A stretch of 64,000 nucleotides of DNA, from positions 32,911 to 96,910 of the IMG/VR virus record IMGVR_UViG_3300049793_000099; one strand, written 5' to 3'. Below are positions 54,725 through 63,177 of the stretch, one piece after another (positions within the stretch are counted from its first letter, which is position 1; every line of letters starts with the position of its first letter). The translations under genes and the position numbers were made by a program. This DNA is from a virus. The notes below the pieces were generated by a model that was given only the letters and a program-made list of their open reading frames with translations, searched no databases and had not been told where the DNA came from.

Positions 54725-55582
54725 TTAATTAATTTTATTAATTTTAGCTTCAATTAAATTTCTTACATCTTGATTTTTTACATTATCTAAATAAGCAATT
54801 GCATTATCAAATGTAGCAACTTCTCCTGAATTACAAAGATCTAAGCCATCTTCTGTTGAATATTTATTTGATTTTTTAAGAATAACTCCTTTATCAATTC
54901 CTGTATTTATTAACATTTTTGTATAAAGAGTTTTATCATTCATTACACTAACAAATTTAACAGCTTCATTATCAATAAATTCTTCAACTTTATGTTGTAA
55001 CCAAGTTAATTTAACTTCTGGTGAAATAGGTTTATTTGTAAGTAATTTAAGAACACTAAGTAATTTACCTTTATCATCTTCAATTTTACCATACATTTTA
55101 AATGCTTCTTTTTTAGCATCGTATTTACCTTTATTTTCTAACATTTCTTCATCTTCTCTACAAATTGCAAATTGATAAGTTTGTTTAGAATTACGGGCAG
55201 CCCAAGTAGGAGAAATTTCACTCTTTAAAGATTCTAAAATTTTAATTGAAATAAAATCCATTGGATTACTTAAATCAAATCTATTATTAGCATCTTCTTT
55301 ATGTAATGTAACTCTAAAAGTAGTCCAAAAATCTTTATACACAGATAAATTTAAACCTGTGATAGATTCTATATATTCTTTTTCTTCATTACTTAGAACA
55401 TTAGCTATTGAACCATTCCTCATAAGAGGTGTGCAAAACTTACGAACAGCTTTAGACATTAAACCACCTGCGATAACATGATTTTTATCTACATTAGCAG
55501 CCATTCCTCTATTTCTATTAATATACCTAACTGTAATTATTTCAGTTGGTAATGTAAAATTACTTTTAATTGTTTTTTCCAT
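54725..55582 (-). CDS. conserved head-region protein, 285 aa
   Basis: The opening TEIITVRYINRNRGM and DKNHVIAGGLMSKAVRKF resemble a protein encoded immediately after the major capsid gene in crAss-like phages. The middle is helical and charged (SPTWAARNSKQTYQFAICREDEEML, read in pieces), the end Asn/Asp-rich. It could be a capsid-associated or completion protein; no enzymatic motif is seen. A terminator lies between it and the capsid gene, yet both face the same way. Confidence 0.5.
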   Translation of the reverse strand: MEKTIKSNFTLPTEIITVRYINRNRGMAANVDKNHVIAGGLMSKAVRKFCTPLMRNGSIANVLSNEEKEYIESITGLNLSVYKDFWTTFRVTLHKEDANNRFDLSNPMDFISIKILESLKSEISPTWAARNSKQTYQFAICREDEEMLENKGKYDAKKEAFKMYGKIEDDKGKLLSVLKLLTNKPISPEVKLTWLQHKVEEFIDNEAVKFVSVMNDKTLYTKMLINTGIDKGVILKKSNKYSTEDGLDLCNSGEVATFDNAIAYLDNVKNQDVRNLIEAKINKIN

Positions 55583-55621
55583 TCTTCTTTTTATTTGTCT
55601 TCTTCCGAAAGATTTTTAATT

Positions 55622-55650
55622 ATTAAAAAGGGGATTTTTTACACCCCCTT
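55622..55650 (-). terminator. terminator after the major capsid gene
   Basis: AAGGGG (55628-55633) pairs with CCCCTT (55645-55650); A residues before it (55625-55629) give the U-run on the minus strand. The stem is short but GC-rich for this genome, and it lies 11 bases after the capsid stop, as expected for a strongly expressed gene. Confidence 0.75.
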
Positions 55651-55660
55651 ATATTTATTT

Positions 55661-57172
55661 TTAGTTTAATATTGATGGGATCAAAGATGCAGTTCTAGAA
55701 GGATCTTTTACCAATGAACCAACTCCTTCTACAATAGCAGTCATTGTTGCAGAATCTTCCATCAATTGCATTGTTCCACCTCTACGACCTGTATAAGGAT
55801 CTCTAATACCTGCCATATATCCACGTAATTCATCAGAACCTCTAACTTTTACTTTTTGAATATTAGGCTCTTCCATTGAACCGATGTAAAGAATATCATA
55901 TCTGTAAGATTCAGCTACACCACCATCTGGGTGAAGAATTTTATTACGAACTTTATCATCATACATTGGATCAACTTCTAACATTACATGAATGTTATTA
56001 GGTGCTCTGTATTCTGTAAATTGGAATCCTGCACTAAATGCATTATCGTGGAATTTAGATTGAACTTGCTTAATTGCATTTTGATTAGTATTATCAAATC
56101 CTAATGCAGCCCAACCTGAAGCAATTTCTGCTACAGCTCTATGAAATTGAGCAGCCCCTCTCTCACCTGTACGTAACATGAATTTTCTTTCTCCCCAATC
56201 CAATTTACCTTCTGATAATTCAGATAGTAAATCTTCCAACATACGAATAGAGAATCTATTGTAGTAAGTTGTATTAGAAACTTCCATTTGTTCACGAATT
56301 CCTGAACCAGCTTTAATTTCAATATTAGCGTTACCTTTATTCAAAAAACGTCCATTTTCATCACGATTTGTTTTACCAAACATGATTGTTCTAGATTTAA
56401 TACGAGATAAAGCTTTTTCAAATTGCCAGTAAACTTCTTGCATCCAAGTTGTAGAACTATGTACTTTTCCTGTGTTAGGATCTCTTGTTTCAATACCTGC
56501 ATGATATACTGGTTGAATTTTACAATCAATCATTGCACCTGAAACTTTATGTTCCATACGAATTGAAGTAACAGAATTTCTCATTAAGAAAGGAGAAGTA
56601 AATTGAATACCCGCACCTTGAATAGAAAGTTCATCCTCAACAGGAGCACCTTCGATAGAGAATCTATTTCCTGATAAAAATTCGTCTCCAGGGATACCCA
56701 ATAAAGATTCTTGACCACCCCATACTTCACAAGTATAAACATAATTAGAACCTTCTTCATAAGGATCTTCAATAATTCTCATTTGATATGTATCTGGTCT
56801 ATGACCTGCAATCAAATGCATTTTTGTAAACCATTTTTCAGCATATACTAATTCAAATGTTGCTCTACCAGCACCAACACCAACAGTATTAGTGTCTACT
56901 ACAGCTCCATTCCATCTAGCTTCAACTAATGCTATACTACGTTCATCGGAACCAACAACTTTCCATACAAAATCATCTGCAGTAGCTATAATTTTTTCAG
57001 GAAATAAAGATAAAGTTGTATCCAAATTTTTCATTCCTGAATTTTGTAACAATACAGTTGTTAATGGCGAAATTAATTGTGGTTGAGAACCAAACAATTG
57101 AGAGATGTGATTTTTTAAAGTCAGCCCTGACCATGCTTGTGATTTCGTCATCACAAATTTCCCTATACTCAT
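55661..57172 (-). CDS. major capsid protein
   Basis: The 503-residue protein lies after the acidic scaffold-like gene, is ended by a GC-rich terminator, and has the balanced composition of an HK97-fold capsid protein: a helical start (SQAWSGLTLKNHISQLFG), beta-rich domains, and an Arg-containing C-terminal region. Pieces such as EKWFTKMHLIAGHRPDTYQ, NRFSIEGAPVEDEL and YRYDILYIGSMEEPN look like the crAss-like capsid family. It would form the icosahedral shell. The call rests on gene order and overall character, not on a single diagnostic motif, but alternatives are poor. Confidence 0.82.
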   Translation of the reverse strand: MSIGKFVMTKSQAWSGLTLKNHISQLFGSQPQLISPLTTVLLQNSGMKNLDTTLSLFPEKIIATADDFVWKVVGSDERSIALVEARWNGAVVDTNTVGVGAGRATFELVYAEKWFTKMHLIAGHRPDTYQMRIIEDPYEEGSNYVYTCEVWGGQESLLGIPGDEFLSGNRFSIEGAPVEDELSIQGAGIQFTSPFLMRNSVTSIRMEHKVSGAMIDCKIQPVYHAGIETRDPNTGKVHSSTTWMQEVYWQFEKALSRIKSRTIMFGKTNRDENGRFLNKGNANIEIKAGSGIREQMEVSNTTYYNRFSIRMLEDLLSELSEGKLDWGERKFMLRTGERGAAQFHRAVAEIASGWAALGFDNTNQNAIKQVQSKFHDNAFSAGFQFTEYRAPNNIHVMLEVDPMYDDKVRNKILHPDGGVAESYRYDILYIGSMEEPNIQKVKVRGSDELRGYMAGIRDPYTGRRGGTMQLMEDSATMTAIVEGVGSLVKDPSRTASLIPSILN

Positions 57173-57192
57173 ATTTATTTATTTGTTTTTAT

Positions 57193-57226
57193 AGTTACTT
57201 GTTAATTACAGATATTTAACGTAACT
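57193..57226. other. imperfect inverted repeat upstream of the capsid gene
   Basis: AGTTAC (57193-57198) with GTAACT (57221-57226), and TTAA with TTAA inside, give a stem interrupted by a small loop. It lies between the scaffold-like stop and the capsid start. No T-run follows, so it could be a leader structure, not a terminator. No -7 box is clear here. Confidence 0.3.
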
Positions 57227-57243
57227 TTTAAATATCCGTTTTA

Positions 57244-58326
57244 TTATATATTTAACACATGTCCAGAAAAATTACTGTATGTATTTTCATCCTGTGCCCA
57301 TAATGGTGTACCATTATCTTTTAATTTTGTTTTACGTGCAATTTGTTCTAAATCTTTTACAGCACTTGATTTAGCATTTGTTGAAATTTTACTTAAATCT
57401 TTAAAACCATTTGTAAGTTCATAAAAATGATACATTCTAATTTCAAACTCTAATGGATTTTCTCTTCGTTCTTTCATAAATTTATTTTCAAAAGTACCAT
57501 CTGGAGATTTACCAACAATATCATTAATTGATCTATAAACTTTATCTTGTAATGATTTATTAGGTTTTAAACCTGAGATTAAATCTTTAGATTCATAAAT
57601 GGTTTTTTTCATTTGTTCGTCTAATTTAACTTGTTCAATTTTCTCAGTTTCTAATTTTTCTTTATAAGAGTTAGTTTCTTTTTCAATTTCACGACTTTTA
57701 AATTCTTTAAGGCTTTGTAATGATTCTTCAGCATCTTCTAAAATAGCATCTTCTCCTAAATCAATTAAACGATTTAACATACGATTAGCTTTTTTTTCAT
57801 CTAAACCTTGATTAAGATAATCATCATAAATTATACGTTTAGCTAAATCAATATCATTTTTTAATAAATCTATATTGATAGAATTAAGATCTTGAATATC
57901 TTTTTTAGCAATTCCTATTTTATTTAAATCTAAATTTGCTAAATAATTATTTAACCTTAATTCTGCTTGAACATCTAATTCTTTATTAAAAACATTTGCA
58001 AAATCATCAGCAGATTTAATATCTTTTAAATCGATGTCTAGAGAAGGTAGCAAACCTTGTTCGTGAACAAAGGCGGCTAAAGAAGAATATAAGTTGGAAG
58101 AAGACTCACCACCTTCACCACCTTCATCTTCAACATCTTCCTCGTCTACTTCCTCTGAACTATCGTCCTCAACGTGGTTATTATTTTCTAATGTAATATC
58201 TTCTACATCTGTATTATTATCATTTTCTTCTTTATCAGTATGATCATTTTCAGGTACTGCAAAATTGAAATTCAATTCTTGGTTACCTTCAAATAAACCC
58301 ATACCTAATTCATTATCGTCTTCCAT
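57244..58326 (-). CDS. scaffolding-like head assembly protein, 360 aa
   Basis: The first 85 residues are extremely acidic (runs of Asp/Glu with SSEEVDEEDVEDEGGEGG), the next 40 include LYSSLAAFVHEQGLLPS, and the rest is helical and charged with an extended coiled-coil part (about 195-250). Such a layout between portal and capsid genes is that of a scaffolding protein, which is needed during procapsid assembly and leaves afterwards. The gene has a promoter-like element 39 bases upstream. Prohead protease residues are not visible. Confidence 0.7.
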   Translation of the reverse strand: MEDDNELGMGLFEGNQELNFNFAVPENDHTDKEENDNNTDVEDITLENNNHVEDDSSEEVDEEDVEDEGGEGGESSSNLYSSLAAFVHEQGLLPSLDIDLKDIKSADDFANVFNKELDVQAELRLNNYLANLDLNKIGIAKKDIQDLNSINIDLLKNDIDLAKRIIYDDYLNQGLDEKKANRMLNRLIDLGEDAILEDAEESLQSLKEFKSREIEKETNSYKEKLETEKIEQVKLDEQMKKTIYESKDLISGLKPNKSLQDKVYRSINDIVGKSPDGTFENKFMKERRENPLEFEIRMYHFYELTNGFKDLSKISTNAKSSAVKDLEQIARKTKLKDNGTPLWAQDENTYSNFSGHVLNI

Positions 58327-58364
58327 TCGATTATTTATTATTGTTATGTTTTATTCTAAGTTTG

Positions 58365-58396
58365 CAAATATACAAAATCGTAAGACGAAATGCAAC
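58365..58396 (-). promoter_or_regulatory. Bacteroidetes-type promoter of the scaffold/capsid genes
   Basis: On the minus strand GTTG (58396-58393) is followed after exactly 20 bases by TATATTTG (58372-58365), fitting TTG, 19-21 bases, TAnnTTTG. The start codon at 58326 leaves a leader of about 30 bases. The spacing matches that of the other two promoters. Confidence 0.65.
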
Positions 58397-58431
58397 TAAA
58401 AATTACAGTATTCTTAGTTGACTAAATTTCG
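58386..58431. terminator. dyad after the portal gene, possible weak terminator
   Basis: CGAAAT and CAACTAA (58386-58399) pair with TTAGTTG and ATTTCG (58414-58431), with an internal loop. It directly follows the portal stop (58442) and overlaps the -33 box of the scaffold promoter. The minus-strand RNA has no U-run after the stem, so termination would be weak; a regulatory role is equally possible. Confidence 0.4.
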
Positions 58432-58441
58432 CCCATAGCGT

Positions 58442-60838
58442 TTATGTAGTTGTTTTTTTCTTAATTCTAGAAATTTGATTAGCTTCTTTCTTTAATTCTA
58501 CATTATCCGCGTGTTTTGACATATCATTATCTAATACTTTTAATTTAAGATTGTAATCAGCTCTAGCTTTATTTATATCAAATTGAAATTTCTCTTGATC
58601 TAAAGGATCTCTAATACCATCATCAACAATTCTATCTTTATTAACATCTTTTCCTAATTCTGCAATATAAACTTTAGTTTCATTATCTCTTTGATTTTTT
58701 AAATCTTCAAGTTCTAGTTTCCTATTTTCTAAATCAACCATTGCAGCATTTGCTTCCTGTTGTGTTTTATTAGCTTCTTGTGCTTGTTGAGATTGATTTT
58801 GTTGCATAGTTTCTTCAGCAGTTTCTAACTTGCGTCTCATATCCATTAATGAAGGACTAAAATAAATATCCATAATTGTAGTCATTGATCCACCATTTTG
58901 AATAAATGCTTGAGCATATTGTTTAATAGCTTGTTCAAGTTCAATTATTTTAGGAGTATTAGATACTAATAACCCATAATCAGATTCAGCAAAAGTTTCA
59001 CCTTCCATATTAAGAATCTCAATAGTTTGATCATCTAAAATATATTGTACTTTTTTATTCTCAACATCCTTTAATGCAATTTTAGCAGTTTCTAAGAAAG
59101 CCTCTAATACTCTAATTTTAACAGCTTCGTGTTGCATATACCAATATTCAGTAATATGGCTTGATTGATTTACAGAACGTTCTACACCACCTACCGTTTC
59201 TCTATTGGAAATCTGACCTTCACGTTGTCTTGATACACCACACAATTCACCCATCTCCATTTTAATAAACTCAAGTAATTGTATGTGTTGTTGGATATAA
59301 GCACCAGTTTCCATATCAATAGCTCTACCACCAATAGTATTCATATTACCTGCAAGTTTACCTGTAGATTGCCCATGTTGACCTTCTTTAAACGAATCTA
59401 CTACAGCAATCTTATTTACTACTGCAAAATGCATCCATTTTTCAATTTCCCAATTAGTTGGAACTTTGGCTAAATCAAGTTCTAATATTTTACCATAATT
59501 TGTAGATATTGCTTTATTAAGTCTATCAAACATTACATCGTACATATATTGAAAATTTTTAGCTCTATCTACTAAAGATACAGCCTTTCCTTGATTTGTA
59601 TTATATATTTGTCCAATTATACCTAAATGACCTTTAGATGGGTTATTAGCTTTTACATATTGCACTTGAAGAGGTCTCATTTTAAGATAAATATCTTTAC
59701 CTAATTTAACACCTTCCCAACCTTCAGACACCCAAAAGTCAGTAGATTCTTCACCTAAATTTTTATCTATTTTATATTCTTCAGATTCAAATCTAAATTG
59801 TTCATCACCATATTCATCATAAAATTTAATCTTTTTAATTTTACGTAATGATTTCCATCTAACCTTTAACTCTCTAATATTACCATTTTCATCAGTATAA
59901 TTAGTATTAAAATAATGACCATTTAATTCAGCCATTTGGGTCATACTCTCAAACAATCCTGCAGAATCTGTTCTATCTCTAAATAATGTATGATTGTCTT
60001 GATCATCTGAATATGTACCTTTACCTGACCTTGTAGAATATTCTAATAAACAATCTATTTCTTCAGGTTTAAGTTCATCATAATATTCATCTACTAATTG
60101 ATTAGGTGATTTATGATCTTCCATAATAATAATATCTGCATCTTCAAATCGATTAGAATTACCAGTTCTAATTGCATGTACCTTTAATGGATTTAATTTA
60201 TCAAAGGTAGGTTCTCCATGAGATATATCAATTAAGTATATTTCTTCTGCAACAAGTAATGCATCTTTAAAACCATCTGTAAATTTTTCAGAAAACTTTA
60301 ATTCTTGCCAATAATGTCTAAGAATTTGATTTGCCATTTTTTCACGAAGATCTTGCCAAGTGTATTTCATATACTTACCTAACTCATCCATTTTTTTCTG
60401 TAATTCTTCTTCCTGATAATTTTCTTCTAACATTTTACTAAGTTTTTGAAAAAGAAATGTTTTTTTGTCCTCTTCTTTTTTAGTAATTGCATCAGGATTA
60501 GTTACAATAACAGACCAATCAAACCTACGTTTAATTTCTTCACCAACTAATAAATCAATTTTAGGTACAATGATAGGGATATGAGGTATTTGTTGAGGTA
60601 CATAACTAGCTTCTAAATGATGAGGATTAACAACTTCTGTTAAATCTTGCATATCTAAAATACCATTATAAAGATTATAATTAATAATTTTATTTTTAAA
60701 TGTACGTCTTACACCATCGTCGTGATAAAATGAATATTTATCAGAGAAATCTAAATTATCTTTTCTCCATTCTTTATCTTTTTTATTATACGGTAACCTT
60801 TGTCGAGGTTGTTGGATTCTTAAATTTCTACCTTCCAT
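58442..60838 (-). CDS. portal protein
   Basis: This 798-residue protein lies between terminase and scaffold, the usual place of the portal. The N-terminal half has VPKIDLLVGEEIKRRFDW and the pattern LKVHAIRTGNSNRFEDAD, typical of podovirus-type crAss-like portals; the middle has the segment GELCGVSRQREGQISNRETV, which is the stem-crown Gly/Arg-containing region, and the C-terminal part is a long Gln/Asn/Glu-rich helix (residues 690-740) seen in barrel-type portals. It would form the dodecameric gate through which DNA enters. Position and length together make the call fairly strong. Confidence 0.82.
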   Translation of the reverse strand: MEGRNLRIQQPRQRLPYNKKDKEWRKDNLDFSDKYSFYHDDGVRRTFKNKIINYNLYNGILDMQDLTEVVNPHHLEASYVPQQIPHIPIIVPKIDLLVGEEIKRRFDWSVIVTNPDAITKKEEDKKTFLFQKLSKMLEENYQEEELQKKMDELGKYMKYTWQDLREKMANQILRHYWQELKFSEKFTDGFKDALLVAEEIYLIDISHGEPTFDKLNPLKVHAIRTGNSNRFEDADIIIMEDHKSPNQLVDEYYDELKPEEIDCLLEYSTRSGKGTYSDDQDNHTLFRDRTDSAGLFESMTQMAELNGHYFNTNYTDENGNIRELKVRWKSLRKIKKIKFYDEYGDEQFRFESEEYKIDKNLGEESTDFWVSEGWEGVKLGKDIYLKMRPLQVQYVKANNPSKGHLGIIGQIYNTNQGKAVSLVDRAKNFQYMYDVMFDRLNKAISTNYGKILELDLAKVPTNWEIEKWMHFAVVNKIAVVDSFKEGQHGQSTGKLAGNMNTIGGRAIDMETGAYIQQHIQLLEFIKMEMGELCGVSRQREGQISNRETVGGVERSVNQSSHITEYWYMQHEAVKIRVLEAFLETAKIALKDVENKKVQYILDDQTIEILNMEGETFAESDYGLLVSNTPKIIELEQAIKQYAQAFIQNGGSMTTIMDIYFSPSLMDMRRKLETAEETMQQNQSQQAQEANKTQQEANAAMVDLENRKLELEDLKNQRDNETKVYIAELGKDVNKDRIVDDGIRDPLDQEKFQFDINKARADYNLKLKVLDNDMSKHADNVELKKEANQISRIKKKTTT

Positions 60839-60906
60839 TTATCTAAATTTATTTAACTTTACAATATACAACATTTTACTTTTAATTCAAAGTAGTATGT
60901 GATATA

Positions 60907-63177
60907 TTAATAGTATATTTGTTTTTCGTTCATAGCGTTTGGTTTATTAAAGTTTTTATTGAAAAATTTATCATTTGCTAAAGTATATATCTGTTTATCT
61001 TTATTAGCTATTGCAGATTGTGTTCGTTTATATCTATCTTCTCGAAGTATAAATAACATGCCTCCTGCAGATACCCTATCAAAGTTACCATCAGAATTCC
61101 ATTTAATACATTCTTCAATATATGCTAAACCTCTCATAGTATGTAGTTTTAATTTACCAGGATTTTCTTCATCTTCTACAGAGGTATTCATCCAATCAGC
61201 TTGTAATTTTCTACCCCATTTATTTACTTCAGCATTAGCCATTGTCCCTTTTGATGTGTTACCGTATCCCATATCTTTAGTCATTTGCATATCTTTAAGA
61301 ATTTGAGGAGTATCGCATAATCTAAATAAAGCATTTTTTTTATCAAAATAACTAAATAAACCTTTTAAGTTTTTTTCATAGTTAGCGATAGCATTATAAA
61401 ATTCTAATAACCTTAGTGATATTTCGTAGGCTTCTTCGGCTAATCTAGGTCTTCCTGAAAACTCTGCAACAATTCTATCTGTAAATAAATCCATCACCTG
61501 TATTGAAAATAATGAAGTACCTGAATCAGCATCAATAGGGTCAATACCTGCAATATATCTACCATGAGCTATTTCACCATTTGCATTTTCTGAAGGCATT
61601 TCAAATATTTCTAAACATCCTTCACGATTAGCATTATCCTTATCATAACTTCTTAATGGAAATTTATTATTATTTAATCTCCATTTAAGTTTACCATCAC
61701 CAGTTCTAACTATTTCTCCAACATAATGTTCCGCTAAGAAAGATTCTTTTCTAACCATTATAGATTCTAAATAATCTTTAAGATCTGATACTGGAAATAC
61801 AGTACCCTCAGTACGCATAATAGCATCTTGAGGTGTAATACATTCTTCTGCTTTCTTTTGAGTGATTGCAGATGGATCTGTAGAACTATATTTAACTAAA
61901 TGCCTGTCTAATAATATTTCTATTAAAGCTTTAATAATATCAGGTTCACCGATTTCTTCATCGTAACAATTTTTACGATTCATATACGCTCCCCAAAAAA
62001 AACCACATAGAGTATCACCATTTGAATTTTTATCAAATACATTTGGAATACCATATATATTATACGCTCCAGGACTATAAAATAGTTTTTCAGATCCTTC
62101 AAATGAACCTCCTTCAACTCCTCCTGTCCCAGCAGCAATCATAAATCCAAATGTAGTATTACCATCTTCAACAGCTTTTCTATTTACATTCCAAGCTTTT
62201 TCAAGATTATTAAAAAGACCGTCTTCTTCATAATGAATCAAAGGTCCTCGAATACCCCTAGCTTTATCAGGATTATCTTTTAATGATATACCGTGGACAG
62301 AAGCTAAATTACCTTTACGTACTCCATACTCATCTTTAAAACCCAATTGTATCTCCAATGTACTACCCGCTCTATCTACAACTCTCATTCTTTCTAAAGG
62401 AGTTGTTTCTGCAATCCAGTCTAAACAATCTACAATTTTACCCCAAATACCTTTATCTCCAGATAAGAAACCTTTATCAGAAGCTAAATGGAAGTTAGGA
62501 TTACCTGATCCTGGATAAACATATATATTACGAGGGCTCCAAGATGCAGCTTTAAAGCTCATACCACAACCTCTGGTTTTTAAAAGTTTACCATGTTTAC
62601 CTCTACGTTTACATTGCTCAACATAATGATGAAATAGATAATCTCCTAACCAAGGTTTAGCAAATTTACGAACACGTTCTCCTTGTGACTTAGCACCATC
62701 TGATTGTGTACCTGCTTGTTCTACTAACCAAATTGGGGAATAGTTCCAATAGAAATATAACTCTCCAGGAATCCATTCTCCATCTGATTCTCTAACTAAA
62801 CCATACTTCCATCTACTAAGTTCTTGTTTCCAAAATAAACCATATTCTGATTTAGGATTTGGGTTAGGAGTAAGATGTGTATATTTACCATGTTTCTCAA
62901 AGAATAAAGCTTTTTCTCTAAAAAAGTCCATATTTTCTAATATATGAGGGTTAGTTAAATCAACTTCTATTCTACCATCATTATAATCTTTAGATTTAGA
63001 TTTATCTTTAGCATAACCTCTTATATTTTCTGTACAAATTAAATTTTTAATAAATGTAATTGAACTTAAAGTATCTATTAACTCTAACCAAACTTCTCTT
63101 GGAACTGAATTTTTAATTTCATCTGTTAGTTTAGTTTGGTAGTTATTCATCTTATAAAGAGTTTCTATTCCTTCCAT
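60907..63177 (-). CDS. terL: terminase large subunit
   Basis: The packaging motor: ATPase and nuclease in one 756-residue chain. The P-loop is KTRGCGMSF (200-208), in which the usual Lys after Gly is Met, a form where Arg202 is likely to serve. The Walker B pair is YEED (316-319) after GIRGPLIH. The nuclease half has AGIDPIDADSGTSLFSI (first Asp near residue 545), the RNase-H-like DxxxDxG-type motif of terminases. The start overlaps the GroEL stop by 13 bases, linking assembly and packaging. Family is clear from the layout and motifs; the P-loop variation is worth noting. Confidence 0.85.
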   Translation of the reverse strand: MEGIETLYKMNNYQTKLTDEIKNSVPREVWLELIDTLSSITFIKNLICTENIRGYAKDKSKSKDYNDGRIEVDLTNPHILENMDFFREKALFFEKHGKYTHLTPNPNPKSEYGLFWKQELSRWKYGLVRESDGEWIPGELYFYWNYSPIWLVEQAGTQSDGAKSQGERVRKFAKPWLGDYLFHHYVEQCKRRGKHGKLLKTRGCGMSFKAASWSPRNIYVYPGSGNPNFHLASDKGFLSGDKGIWGKIVDCLDWIAETTPLERMRVVDRAGSTLEIQLGFKDEYGVRKGNLASVHGISLKDNPDKARGIRGPLIHYEEDGLFNNLEKAWNVNRKAVEDGNTTFGFMIAAGTGGVEGGSFEGSEKLFYSPGAYNIYGIPNVFDKNSNGDTLCGFFWGAYMNRKNCYDEEIGEPDIIKALIEILLDRHLVKYSSTDPSAITQKKAEECITPQDAIMRTEGTVFPVSDLKDYLESIMVRKESFLAEHYVGEIVRTGDGKLKWRLNNNKFPLRSYDKDNANREGCLEIFEMPSENANGEIAHGRYIAGIDPIDADSGTSLFSIQVMDLFTDRIVAEFSGRPRLAEEAYEISLRLLEFYNAIANYEKNLKGLFSYFDKKNALFRLCDTPQILKDMQMTKDMGYGNTSKGTMANAEVNKWGRKLQADWMNTSVEDEENPGKLKLHTMRGLAYIEECIKWNSDGNFDRVSAGGMLFILREDRYKRTQSAIANKDKQIYTLANDKFFNKNFNKPNAMNEKQIYY

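Noticed and set aside
57205-57226. Promoter for the major capsid gene
   Set aside because: TATCTGTA on the minus strand differs at two positions from the -7 box and no -33 box lies 20 bases upstream, so I do not call it.
60959-61306. 115-codon plus-strand frame at the end of terL
   Set aside because: Lies entirely within the terminase coding sequence, which has family motifs; the antisense product has no recognisable feature.
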